From: Setomelanomma holmii
Lineage: Eukaryota; Ascomycota; Dothideomycetes; Pleosporales; Phaeosphaeriaceae
DNA length: 64,000 bases
Assembly: GCA_010015745.1 (NCBI GenBank)
Contig: ML978210.1
Span: forward strand, 124,001 to 188,000
Direction of reading: 5' to 3'
This document shows positions 33,387-44,810 of the stretch, piece by piece. The position numbers and the translations under genes were made by a program. Position 1 is the stretch's first letter, and the number at the start of each line of letters is the position of its first letter. Under the pieces are notes generated by a model. It was not told the DNA's origin and ran no database searches. It saw only the letters and a program-made list of their open reading frames with translations.

Positions 33387-34019
33387 ATAAGGCGGTTGGA
33401 CAAGCGAGTGACGGGGCTCCGCGCGGGTGGGTGTGATGGCTTGGAGGGTGTGGGGACACTGCAGAGTCTACTGCACGTGGTGAAAGATAGGGCTGGTTTA
33501 GGCTGCTAATATCTGTCTCTTGGGGTTGTCGCAAAGCACATCAGCCCCCTGCTGCGGCGGACCTGTGCGAGATTCAGGGTCCAATGGCGGAGCGTGGAGA
33601 TCCGAGAACCTCCACCCCCGCGCGTCGAGAGTGGAACCGCAGCGCATCGCTCGGCTGCAACGGCCTTTTCTCAGGCTTGGAGGACAGTCAGCAAGAGACA
33701 GTACGTGCAAATGTCTTGCGATACCGCCTGTGTGACATTCTCAAGAGGTGCACAGCCAACGTGAGCTCAGCGTGTGGTATGCACATTCAGATGACCATGC
33801 ACATGCACACTATGAATGACTTGCATCAGCTGCTGTTATCTTTGGAATAGCTTCTTTCATCTTTGGAATAGCTTGCAATGACGTGCTCGTAGGCACATGT
33901 GCATTATGAAATATTTGGTCGTAAATGTCCAACATATAAAGTGGTCGTAAGGTATCAAATACATGGAAGCAAAAAGATCAAAGGTACAATAAGTCGTCAA
34001 GACTCGCACCGGCAAGAAA
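33387..34019. other. Intergenic region with a short direct repeat
   Basis: The transporter promoter lies at the left and the MBP1-type gene's 3' flank at the right. A 16-bp direct repeat (ATCTTTGGAATAGCTT) occurs at 33838-33853 and 33859-33874. No gene is seen. Confidence 0.45.
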
Positions 34020-36264
34020 TCACAGCGGACTGCCGTCAAGGCCTTCCGCGCGCTCTTGTGTCTCCGCTTCTTCCAGCTCCTGCAGGATTTCAGGCAGCAT
34101 CAACTCGACGTCTTCTTCTCGCTCGCCAAGTGCTTTGGCGATGAGTTTCTTGTAGGTGCCTTGCTTTTCGCTCATGCCGGCGACTGACAAGTTGCCCACG
34201 ACTTCTCGGACAAGCTCTCTCCGCTCGAGTTGCGCTCGGTGCAGGAGCAACGCTAATCTCATCTTTTCATTGATTTCGACTGGCGAGTTTGTGTTGTTTG
34301 GCTGGGGCGTGCTCTTGCATAGACGCCGAAGTTCTGTTTTTTGCTCGATTTCGAGTAGCGATTCAGCTTCTTCGACCAGCAGTCGCAGCTCCTCTTCTTG
34401 TTGTCGATCTGCTTCTTCGTCGTTAAGATCGATGTGTAGACCGTTGCTCGTGCCTTGCAGTTCTGCGACTTGCTTCCGTACCGCCTCAAGCTCAGCCTGT
34501 CTCCTTTTCACCACGCGTTCTGCATCAAACGATTCTGCCTCCTTCTCTTGTAGCTCAGACTCGTACGCTGCAGCTAACTCTTCGCATTTCTCCAACAATG
34601 TTGGTGCGACTTTCGTCATGAGATGGGAAGCGGTTTGTGACCGATAAATTGCCGGCTCGCGGACAGACATACTCGGGAAAGGGACGGGTATCAGTGGCCC
34701 GCCATCTAGTTGCGGAACATGGCCGTTCAGTCGATGTTCCGGTGGCGGCGCAAACGGTGATGAAGATGCTTGTCGTGTTCGTCCATGCATCCTTCGTCGC
34801 TGGTTTAGCTCGCGAATGAGGTCGTCTGCGGTCTCGCCTTTCTTGTTCGGGATATCGACCGACACATTGCGTCCCAGAAGACTTCGCACGCATTTCCTTG
34901 CGCCATTCCTGGCGGCAATCATGATGGCTGTGTCCCCGTTTTGGTCCTGCGCATTTAGCAATCTGGTCACTTCCTCCGGTATCCAAGTTTCCGAGAGCTT
35001 GTTGATGATGCAGTCAAGATACCATCTCGCGCACACATACTTGTTGGAACTGCTCGTGGTTGCTGCGATATGGTGGAATACTGTGCTGCCGAACCAGTCT
35101 GTCCGGTGAACTGTTTGCTGGAAGATTCTGACCATACTAGGCATCGTCTCCTTGTCGAAGTTGTTGGTGAACATGACTGCGCGCATCAGAGGAGTCTCCA
35201 GATTGTTCGACAGACAGTCTATGCGCGCTCCTCGATGTATAAGCTCCTTCACCACCCCAACGTCGCCCATGGCCGCTGCCCAGTGCATCGCAGCATGACC
35301 CTTCTCATCAATAGGTCTGTCTAAATTTATGCTCGGCGGTGGTTCAGGCCATGCGCATGCGGCTTCGTGGTCCAGCAGCATGAAGTAATCGAGCAGTGCA
35401 TCCGCCCATATTTGGTGTTGCTGGTCCAGCAGCGACATCTGGTCCATGCCTCGCTTCCTCTTGCGGTTGCCACCTGTCGAATATTGCGAACCCATCATAT
35501 CGTGATCGCCCAGCATGCTCTCTGAAACTACAGTATCGTTGTCGGGCGTCTCTTCGCGGAAGATCTGTGACCTGATCTGCGAGGCTTCGTACGGGTCTTC
35601 GCTCACTTGTGATTGCGAGTTGTTCGCGACGAAAGCTACATTCACCAGTCAGCTGCTATTCCTCACTACAGACAGGCTAGAGACGGAGGTAAGAATAGTG
35701 ATCCGTACACTGGATCGCCTCAAGCGAATAGGCATTGTTTTTACCATTTCTAGCAGCTGCAGCAGTAGCGCTTTGTTTCGGGGGCTTCATGCGATTTGAC
35801 GCAGCCGTTGCATGCTTAGGCGCAGGCGGTGGACTCCTGTCGCCAGGGACGTAGTCGAAGATGGGTCGCATCTTGTCCAACACACCGTTGCGTTCGGCTA
35901 GGTGCCTCCCTTCCTCGAGTGGTATCCATGTCCCCTGGTACTTTCCGTATCCGCCCTGCACCTTCTCGTGCACACCTTTTTGGACTTCGCGCTCAAGGAT
36001 ACGAGTTCGGGCTGGCTTGTCGTAGTCGGCTACTTTCAGGATGTGCGTCGCGTTGATCCAGTCGTCGGCGCGACGTCGCATAACATGGTTGCCGTTGACA
36101 TTACATTCGTAGACGGGGACCTGCCATATGTAAGCTCATTGTCGCAAACAGTGAATTGTGCTGCAGGCAGCTGTGAGGCCGCCGTAATGCGCCAGTGAAG
36201 GGTGCGCATTACTCACGTTACTATAGGTGGCCGAGTATATCTTGCCATCTGGTGCGAGAGGCAT
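34020..36264 (-). CDS. MBP1: MBP1/RES-type APSES (KilA-N) cell-cycle transcription factor with ankyrin repeats
   Basis: Exons 36264-36217, 36120-35709 and 35635-34020 (introns 96 and 73 bp) join in phase to 691 residues. The APSES/KilA-N DNA-binding domain occupies about residues 14-110: YSATYSNVPVYE spans intron 1, followed by MRRRADDWINATHILKVA and GYGKYQGTWIPLEEGRHLAE. Ankyrin repeats follow at about 240-400 (GHAAMHWAAAMGDVGVVKEL, NGDTAIMIAARNGARKCVRS). A long coiled coil lies at about 470-600, with the C-terminal heterodimerisation region after it. Known role: DNA-binding subunit of the MBF/DSC1 complex, which pairs with Swi6/Cdc10 and switches on G1/S genes through MCB (ACGCGT) elements. 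It is divergent from NDUFB7, 232 bp between start codons, and that interval contains one ACGCGT. Confidence 0.93.
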
Positions 36265-36337
36265 CGTGAGTGGCCTGTGACCTAGGAATGGCGACGAAAA
36301 GCTGGTGGGGGAGTGCGTGACAGCGTGTGAGTGGGAG

Positions 36338-36343
36338 ACGCGT
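36338..36343. promoter_or_regulatory. ACGCGT (MCB-like) hexamer in the MBP1/NDUFB7 divergent promoter
   Basis: A perfect palindromic ACGCGT lies 74 bp upstream of the MBP1-type start codon, followed by CGCG-rich sequence. MCB is the known target of MBF, so self-control is possible. One such hexamer is expected about every 4 kb by chance, so a single copy is weak evidence. Confidence 0.3.
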
Positions 36344-36496
36344 TCTCGCGTTCCTTCCCGCCAAGTCCTCGGGCGGTCGTAGCTTCCCAGGGCTGCCGAC
36401 CTCACCTCGCTTTCGCGGAGCTTGACCGTGAACGGACCCCCTCTCTGCCAGCTCCACGCGCGCAATTGACGCCTCACGATATAACGAGAAACCAGT

Positions 36497-36905
36497 ATGA
36501 CCGTCACGGAGTCGATTAAGAGTGCTGTCGGCCTTACAGGCGAGCCTGCAAGTCAGTTCTGCCACGCTTTGCACCACAATTGGCTCAAAGACAGTGTACT
36601 GATTGGACTACACAGAGGCTACCCGCGAGGAAATGAGCGCTGCCCGATTGCCGCTACCCTACCGAGACTCATGCGCACATCTTCTCATCCCGCTGAACCG
36701 GTGTCGGCACGAGGAGTTCTATCTGCCGTGGAAGTGCGAGGTACGCAGAAGAGCTAGGAAGGAGGTCGCTGGAAGCGACGGAAGGCTAACCAGGTGATAG
36801 AACGAGCGACACTCATACGAGAAGTGCCAATACGAAGAGTTCAAGGAGCGAGTGAAGAAGATGGACGAGTTGAGGGCGGCCAAGGGTGGAGCGCGCAGCA
36901 ATTGA
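36497..36905 (+). CDS. Mitochondrial complex I subunit NDUFB7/B18
   Basis: Exons 36497-36551, 36616-36740 and 36801-36905 (introns 64 and 60 bp) join in phase to 94 residues. The protein contains the family's CHCH-type cysteine pattern: RDSCAHLLIPLNRCRHEE, then LPWKCENERHSYEKCQYEEF, i.e. two Cys-x8/9-Cys pairs. Length fits B18 subunits. Known role: accessory subunit of the membrane arm of NADH:ubiquinone oxidoreductase, facing the intermembrane space and held by disulfides. There is no cleavable presequence, as usual for CHCH proteins imported through Mia40. It shares a 232-bp promoter with the divergent MBP1-type gene. Confidence 0.93.
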
Positions 36906-37301
36906 GGAATATTCGGAAACCAAGAACTACAGTCATCATGGATAACACCACGGCAAACGCTGCATGTACATATCCAGCAGCAAATTCCAGCTATGAAACC
37001 AAGCTCTTGGCACTCCGGTAGTGATTCATTATGGCTACAGTTCACCTGAGGTCAGCATGTACCACTATGTTGATGAAACATCCGCATTACTACAGCAGAC
37101 CTGCGATCCGTCAATCTTGTCTTAAGGACACAGCAGCCCCATTGCATGAAGACTGTCAACTACAGGGTCGTAGAACTGGACACATGGCTCCTCGGCTACA
37201 GTCATGCACGAGGCGTTCAGCTGTTCTTATGTCAGTACATGCCTATACGTGAGACATCGTTAGGAACAAATTACTCAACAGCAACTTGCTTCTTTTCTAG
37301 C
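36906..37301. other. Intergenic region
   Basis: The 3' flank of NDUFB7 and the end of the HET relic; nothing else is seen. Confidence 0.4.
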
Positions 37302-39255
37302 CTACACAATCGTAAGCTTGGTCGAATGCCCCACTTGCCCCCATTCCTCACGATGTGCTTGTATGGAGACGTAACAATAACCGATCTTTTGATATAGTTG
37401 CGTTTCGCCGTCCAGTGTTGTCACCATGAGGTAGTGAGAAGTTTCGTCATCTTCGCTGATGAGCACTACAAGGACGTCTCGACCGTCGAGCTCGGCAAGA
37501 TCCATGTCGTCCAATTTACACATCATGAATGGGGTCCTGGGAACCATCGTCAATTTATAGCGGTATCACAGTCGGATGAGTCCAGTGGTACCCCTTCTGG
37601 CCGTCCTTCTGAACAGGAATGCAACTGCTCCTTAAAGTGAGGGAGCTTCCAATGACTTCGCCCTTAGGATCGTGGCCAGCCACTTCTGTCTGTATCTTTA
37701 CCTCAATTGCTGATGTTTGGTATGAACTATGCCACATGCCATCCCAGTTCACCTGTCCTTTTGCAGACGGCCAAGACCAGCTCGGCGCTCGAGATATGCT
37801 ATCTTGGGCAATAAGTGGGTCTTCTGTCCCACACCATAGCAAGTCGAGAGAGTATCCTCCCACAGCCCGGCACAGTACATTCCCGATCTTTCTGTCTGCA
37901 TGGATCTTGCGACGCCCTGCAAAGCTGGCAACTTGTCCTTGCTGAATGTAAGGTTGAGACAGGTATAGGCCTCTACGATTCTATGCCACTTCCTCGCGCC
38001 ATCCGGAGACTTGTTTCCGCTGTGTGTGAGGCGGGGACGAGCGTGAGTCTTCGTGATGCCCTGTCATCCTTTTGCGCGAATTGGTCTCGTCTCAACACTT
38101 TGTGGTGGTTCTCGTTCGACCGCGCCCAAGAGATAGCTTTTGGAGTTGAGGATGTTTGTCGAGGCTTTTCCCAATTCATCTGTCGTGTGCTCCAGGCACT
38201 CCCAATACAGAACATCGTCAGCAAAATGTACGATGCGTGGCGTCAGTAGGCGCTCCTGGAAGAACCACGCTCTTTGCATCAGAGGCAGTGATTCGAAGTC
38301 AGATTCCGTGGATAATTGATGAACTGAGATCTGGTATGTCTTACTGCTATCGTCATCTTGTTGGAAATCGATGGTCCAGTCGCGGTAGTATGGACGTGAC
38401 CCGTTCAGGTAGAATGCTGCGGTGCTATCTGGAGCATTCATCGCAGCCACGGTGACATACGACCCTGCGTATATCTCGGCTTTCTTACTTCCCTCGTGCC
38501 TCCAGTCTTGCATATCATCTCGAACGATATAAAGGCTGTCGATCCAGAGGTATCTAAGCCCCAATTGATACGTCATTTCGATGGCATGCTTGAAGGTCAG
38601 TAGCACATCTTCCCAGAGAATGCCGCCACGTTCAAATTCTTCCATAGTTGCTTTAGTGGTTCGAAGTGGCACAAACCCACCCCAACAGTGGCTGAGGCAT
38701 GCGTACTGGACGGAGTGATTCCGGTCATCAGTTGTGTGCAAGCGTACAGCTTTCGAACCTTGGATCTTGAGCAATCGAGTCGGTAAAGTCAATGAGTGAG
38801 TTGCCATATATCCCTGGCATGATGCGTGATCATGATCACATGTATACAGCCATGACTTGAACATTCTTCCAGCTAAGTGCGGATCCTCCACTGCGTATCT
38901 GCTCGGCTTGTATTGAATATTAGACCATGGACTGCTCGACCCTTGACACAAAGCGATCAGCTATAAACCAATAAAGCGGGTTGTGTGAAGAAACTCACCT
39001 CCAGCAGTGTACAATTCGAGCGAAACCGTGTCACCATCCCTAGACCATAAGCAGATGTTCAGGCTCCCAGCAGAATTTTACAACGATGACATTAGTGGAG
39101 TCGACCATACGTCCATAATACTCAAGCACATGCTGAAGAAGCCTACAAGATGCGCAGCGACGACGAGCAGACTCTGGGAGCTTGCTGACCACGATGCTGA
39201 ATGGCATCGCATTTTCGTCGAGACTGTAAGAGACAGTGCATTCAGGTCCAGACAT
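37302..39255 (-). pseudogene. Broken HET-domain (heterokaryon incompatibility) gene
   Basis: The frames read on the minus strand give a HET protein in the right order but not in one frame. The N-terminal part starts at ATG 39255 (RRRCASCRLLQHVLEYYG). After an apparent frame change near 39030, DGDTVSLELYTAG precedes an intron with GTGAGT donor. The HET core is intact (VQYACLSHCWGG, GLRYLWIDSLYIVRDD, AEIYAGSYVTVAA). TGA at 38064-38066 interrupts it. The same frame continues with WHRIVEAYTCLNLTFSKDKL, then shifts at a GAGAGAG run (37846-37852) into SLDLLWCGTEDPL and shifts again near 37555 into the C-terminal part. HET proteins trigger cell death on non-self recognition, and inactivated alleles are common. 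Some breaks might be unrecognised introns, so an annotation could present this as an active gene. Confidence 0.7.
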
Positions 39256-40284
39256 GGCAAGTTACAGACCCTCAAGGTATCTTACGTGATCGATGAGTCG
39301 TCCGTAAGCTTTCCTAACGTGTTGTCGCCTTTGCCTGTCAGGCACGGAAGCTTCTGCTGATTGGTCTTGACAGCCTTGTCACCAGTATACTGCGATTGCT
39401 GGGGTCTAGTCAGTCGAATATGGTTGGCGGTCAGGCCGCTTCGATGTTGAGTGTGGGTGATATGAGTTGTGCTGCCTTGAGTACTGCTCAAGCCCAAGCG
39501 CCACAGATGATGAAGCGAGAGGGCTGAGCCTTGCCTTCCCAGCCGTCCACGTGACTGTAGATGGAACCTTCATGTTATATCAATTTCAGATGAAGCGCGA
39601 TGGTAAAGTGAAAAGAACAAGTGTCGAGAAAGACGGAAGCAACAATAATGGAGACCAATTAGGGCAGGTGTGAAGTGACGCTAGACCCGTTGGGTACGGC
39701 GCCTTTTCGTACCTGCCTTGACCTTCAAACACGGTGCGCAATTATCAACTTGAGACAAAAGCCAGGTCTCTTCTGAGGCTAGAAGTGACGCAGTTACGGC
39801 GGAGTACGTTGCTGAAGTGACAGATGCTCGCTCAGCAAACTACTCAACACAAGCAAGATATCGTAGCGGTGTTAGTGGAGAACTGCATCTCGGAGATCAC
39901 ATCTCCAAGGACTAGGCTTGCAGTTGTGACCATGCACGGATCGTTGCCATAATTGTGATCGATGTTGTGGGAGAGAAATTGGTTGTTCAGCTTGAAATTC
40001 TATTCAAAGGAGTGTAAGAATCGAAAATTGACCTTGAAACACACAGCAAGGCAGACCTCGCAAGATGATAGTAGAAAACAACAACAACAACAACAACTGG
40101 AGCAGGAAAACAACAGAGACAACGACATCGAAAAGGATCAAAACGAGAAAAAAGCAACAACGTCTGCGAGAACTCCAGAGAGATCAAGGACGAAAAGCAA
40201 CGCAAGACAACAAAAGAGACACGAAAAAACGACAACGCGAACATCCTCGTGCAAGCCCTCCCACCACCAACTCATCAGCATACC
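39256..40284. other. Intergenic region with a CAA-type microsatellite
   Basis: No gene is seen. Around 40076-40097 there is a run of (AAC/CAA) triplets. The right end is the 3' flank of the Argonaute gene. Confidence 0.45.
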
Positions 40285-43200
40285 TCACATCCAGAACATG
40301 ACCTTCGCCAGGTCAGTATGCCACGAATTCCCATCCAAGTTCGTAGCTCGGTCATAGAACTCTCGCTTCGCATAGTCCAAGACCTGATTCCTTGCAAAGA
40401 TGCGAATCTGCTCAGTATCTTGAATCTCGTCATCGAGCTCTGCTTGATCCTTCACGCCTCCGGTCTGGAACGGCTGGCCATTACGGTAATCATTGTCTCG
40501 GGCTTGTTGACGACGATCCTGTTCAGCTGTCTTTGCTTGCTCGAGGTGTGCTGTGAAATCGGTATCACTGCCAGCCTTTCCGGACCAAGTCTTAGGCAAG
40601 TACAATCTGGCGCGGTCGCAGAGACGGTCGGCGTAGTAGGTGGGTGTTGCGTACGATACGCCGCCAGTTGCACGGCAGTACGTGTAGCAGAGATGATGAG
40701 TCTGGGTGGGAAATGTCAGTGTTGTCCGTACGAGCGAGGGCGCAGAGGAAATGGGTTTGGTAGCCACTTACCAGCCTTCGGATCTGCGCAATCGTCTTGC
40801 ATGAGTCGATGTTCCCATTGACGAGCGGGAAGTAGTGCGTGGGACGTGCTGTACCTTTGATGCCGCTGTGCGACTGGAGGTAGAAGTCATCGTAGTAGGG
40901 ACTTGTCACTAGGCGGTCGACATAGGTTCCAGGCCTGCAGTTCTGGTTACCACGCGGGTCCTTGTCTGCCTCCTCTATGGGATAGAAGCGAGTATGGTGT
41001 CGCTTGCCACCGACAAGTGCAGTGAGATTCACTGCTGTCTGTTCCGGCTTATCGCCAGGCATGCGCATTTTCGGCGGACCCCCGGTCGTGGGCTTGTTTG
41101 ACGCTTTCACAGCGAGCCAGGCTCGTCTGATGGCGCTCAATTCGATCGTGACAACTTTGTCGTATTGACCTAGCGGAAGTGGTCTGGTTAGCTGAGGTAC
41201 CCTGCTGAAATGGATCAGGCCGATTCTTACCTTCCGAAACACCATCGCGGTAGTAGATGATGTTCGCGGGAACTTCTTTTGAACCGGTACTGAGCATCCA
41301 ATCCTTGATCCTCTCCACGACCATATCCTCTACGCGGTCAATAATCTAGTCCTAGTTAGTTGTGATATTTGACAATGGAAGATTTTACTTACCTCACGGT
41401 CCAACTTGTCCTTGCTTTGCAAACGTGCGGATCCAAGGAAGCGACCAGCATCATCGTCGACAGACCCCACAATACAAGCAACCGACGGGCTGTCTTCAAA
41501 TGCCAGGTGTCCTGGATGAACCACATCGGCGCCCAGGATAAGCGTGCGTCTCTCGCCCAAGAACTTGGAGATATCCTGAACATGCGCATTGGTGCCACCG
41601 GTCTTGAAATTGACCTTCTGGACGACGTTGGTCATGTATTTGCCAATTTGCCCCTTTAGCTGAGCGGGTTTGGCGACGCATATGGAATTCAGACCTTGGG
41701 TTCGATCTGCCAGCCTCTTGAAGTCGCCATACATGCGTCGATCCACAGAAGGTAGCATCAAAACCACCAAGTCGACACCAAGGTCCTTTGCCGAGCCGAA
41801 GTGAGCTTCAAGATTTTTGTTCCCCTTCAAGGAGGTTGCCTCGAGGCCAGGGTTTGCCCGAGCCATACCAGAAGGGTCAACTTGACATCTTCGGCTCATC
41901 TGATTCTTGAGCTCCGCTTCGAACAGGTCCATGTACTCCTTGGTTTTGTGATCGTTCATGGGTTGGTCAAGGGTTTGAATGAGGTAGTACTTCAAGGACT
42001 TGACGGCAGTGAAGTGGAAGCATTGATCGTCTGGGATGTTCCAGCCCGAGCCAGTCCGCGGTGGAGGCAGACCATTTTGGTCCTGTTGAGAACCTTTGGG
42101 GCCATTGTAATTTTTGTTGATCTTGTACCGCACTTCAGGGAAAGGGAGACGTGCGGAAGGCACCTTCATCATGGTTGGATAGAGGGACAGCGGAACCCCG
42201 TTTCTCTGCATGCACTGTCAGCACCAATCATAGAGGTCCCGACATGACTTACGAATTGGACCTTGGACTCTTTGACTTCATCAAATCCAATATGGCGTAA
42301 CCCTTCGGTCTCGATCAAACTCCGAGCGATAGCGGGACTAAGAGCTGCTTGCTCTACCATGGAACCTTTGAGATCATCGGGAACTGGCCGTGAGTAGATC
42401 TGATAGGGGACGATTCGGAGAATTTCCTGGGCGTACCACACAGGGTCTGTGTCGGTGCCGCAGTTGATGGCCGGACGCCCCTTGATGACCTTCTCGAGGG
42501 TGAATACTGCAGGGAGTGTCAGAAGGAGAATCTCCATTCGACGAGCTTTGACTTGCCTTTCTTCAAGTGTTCTATCACCGTAATGGGGGGCTCATATTGC
42601 TGAACGCCGTTCACCAAGATTAGCTTGCCATTCTCGTCTCTCTGCTTCTTTCGGAAAGAAGGTAGCTCTTCGATTTTCTCCTCACCTATGCAGTGCACTG
42701 TCTTGATGCGGGCGCCGAGCTTCCTGAAACGTTCTTCACTGTGAGTAGGATCGATGTAAACACGCAGTCGACTCAGGATCGCGACACGTTCATCATAGCT
42801 TTTAAAGGTGCTGTCATCCGCAAGGAACTCACTAACGACGATTGGCCGAAAGAACGCGCTTGTACTGACGTTGAAGTTCATGAGAAGACTGCCCATGCCT
42901 GGCTTGATGTCATAATAGTAGCCGCGCATAATCTCCAGTGTCTGGCTGGTGGAGTTGTCGTTGAATGCCAGCATATTGCGTGCGCTCTTCACAAAGATCT
43001 TGTTAGCGGACAGGCGGAGGACGTTCTGATCGAAGCTTTTTGATACGAGGATATCGAGACATCGTTTCACTGCAGAAAGATCATTAACCATCTCATCAAT
43101 GCCAGCGAGTGTCTGTTGCTGGAGTCTCGCAACTTGAACTTTGCGAACAAACTCGAATCGCGCTTGCGTTGGGTGATTCCCAGTCGTGATGTTTTGCGGA

Positions 43201-43781
43201 GGCCAAATGGCGCCCTCTTGATCAGGTCCTTGACCCGGCCGTGCAGGTTGAGTAGTAAGACTGCCATGGAGTTTCTTCCAGGAGACGATAGTCTTGCGCC
43301 CATCAGTGGCGAAGCTGTCCTTGTTCGTGCTGAGATGAGGCCATGCATCAAGGGCTCTTCTGAATAGAGCTTGAACCTTCTTCCCTGTACGACCTTCTTC
43401 CTCTAGATCCAGGATTTCGTACTTGTATAACTCGTCCGATCCAACATGAAGCTCAAAATGATTGGAGAGAATAGTCTGTGCTGCATGTTCGATTGGTGGA
43501 TCGAGGATCGCCTTGCGGGGTGGGTATTTGGGCCTCACCGGGCCCACAGGAGGTGCATTGCTGGTGGTATCCTTCTTCTTCTTCTTCGTTGCAAACTTTT
43601 TTGACGGGTCAGGTAACTTCTTAGCGAATTGAGTGAGACCTGTGGTGAATGCTTTAGGATCCCAGTTGCGTCCGACAACTTTGCTCGGAGCCGGCTCGTC
43701 GGTGTCGCGGATTGGATAGTAGAAGTCGTGCGTTGCATCACGCCAGTCGTGGCTGTCACTAATGGCCTCGATGTAAGCCAT
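40285..43781 (-). CDS. Argonaute (PAZ-PIWI) RNA-silencing nuclease
   Basis: Six exons, 43781-42557, 42506-42253, 42205-41393, 41345-41231, 41169-40772 and 40701-40285, join in phase to 1073 residues; introns are 47-70 bp. The first intron has a GC donor (GCAAGT). The N-terminal domain, linker and PAZ region fill the first 500 residues. The PIWI domain shows ILGADVVHPG (Asp about 720), the glutamate finger in KLDREIIDRV (Glu 764, at an exon junction), IIYYRDGVSEGQ (Asp about 798) and the final stretch LCYTYCRATGGVSYATPTYY followed by ADRLCDRARLYL. The fourth catalytic position is Asp (about 960) where animal Argonautes have His, giving a DEDD set that is compatible with slicing. Known role: binds small RNAs and silences matching transcripts (quelling or meiotic silencing in fungi). 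Which of the two usual fungal paralogues this is cannot be decided here. Confidence 0.95.
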
Positions 43782-44810
43782 CGAAGTGTGGACGTCCGAA
43801 GATGTCGGAGGTGATCACACTAAAATGATGAAGCTGATGGTACCGAGAGATGATGGCGCCCTGCCCAGCTTATATGATCCTCAAGTCCTTGATTTCTACC
43901 TATGCAAGCTTCAGCACGACAACAGTACTTCGAGGATTTGTTCAGGGGATTGGGCTAATCAAACGAATTGTGGAAGCGCGATCATTGCGCCATTCGATGA
44001 GCAAGCTTGTCAATTTCTGTTAGAACAACAACTTTCAAGCTTCCCAGGCATGAAGACAAGCCTTGCTCGGAGTCATGCCAAGCCATTTGCTAGTTGACGT
44101 AAGCTGCTTGATGGACATACAATCCGTAGATCTCGTGGCTGAAAGAGATCCCTACTGGGTTGTTGGCTAAGCTTTGCCATCAGCAAGCATTGCCCTCATT
44201 TCGATTCTACGTACTGAATGGAGAACGTGGCTTGACACGGCGAGGTTTGGTGGATGCGCGCTTTGCTTGTCTTTCTAGCATACACAACACGATTGCGGAC
44301 AACAAGCATGCCATTGCAACGTCCCATCTCCGGTCGAGTGCGATGCGAATGCTACGCGGCCGGGTTTAGGGACCATGTATGTCTCACTAAGATCAAGTCG
44401 CAAAGGAATGGTTCGAGTTGTGGCATGTAGCAGTACGAGAAAGGTGGGGTGGCGTGATTGCTCCAGGAGAGTCGCAGAAGGAAGTGCACCTGCACCAGAT
44501 CGCGCGTCCATTCGTGCACGGTGGAGACCGGGTCTTGTTGTCATACGAAAGTCTTGCGCAAAATCCTCTATGAGCTCGAATACTTTTGTCTGTAAAATCG
44601 GGTAGACAATCTCCTGGGAATCGTCCAATGTCCTTGACAACGAGACAAAGAGTTCGAATGTACCTATGAAACCGCGAGCCAAGAGTGCACAATTCATGGT
44701 ATGACCTGGCGCTCGAGCAAGTGGATGTGAGTGATTGCGATTGCGATTTCGACACAGTAAACTCACCCACATGAAAGAGAACATTTCATAACCTATCGAC
44801 GACCAACCCC
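43782..44810. other. Argonaute promoter and 3' flank of SPB1
   Basis: An open frame at 44275-44814 (-) overlaps the SPB1 stop and has no family resemblance, so I do not call it. Nothing else is gene-like. Confidence 0.4.
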
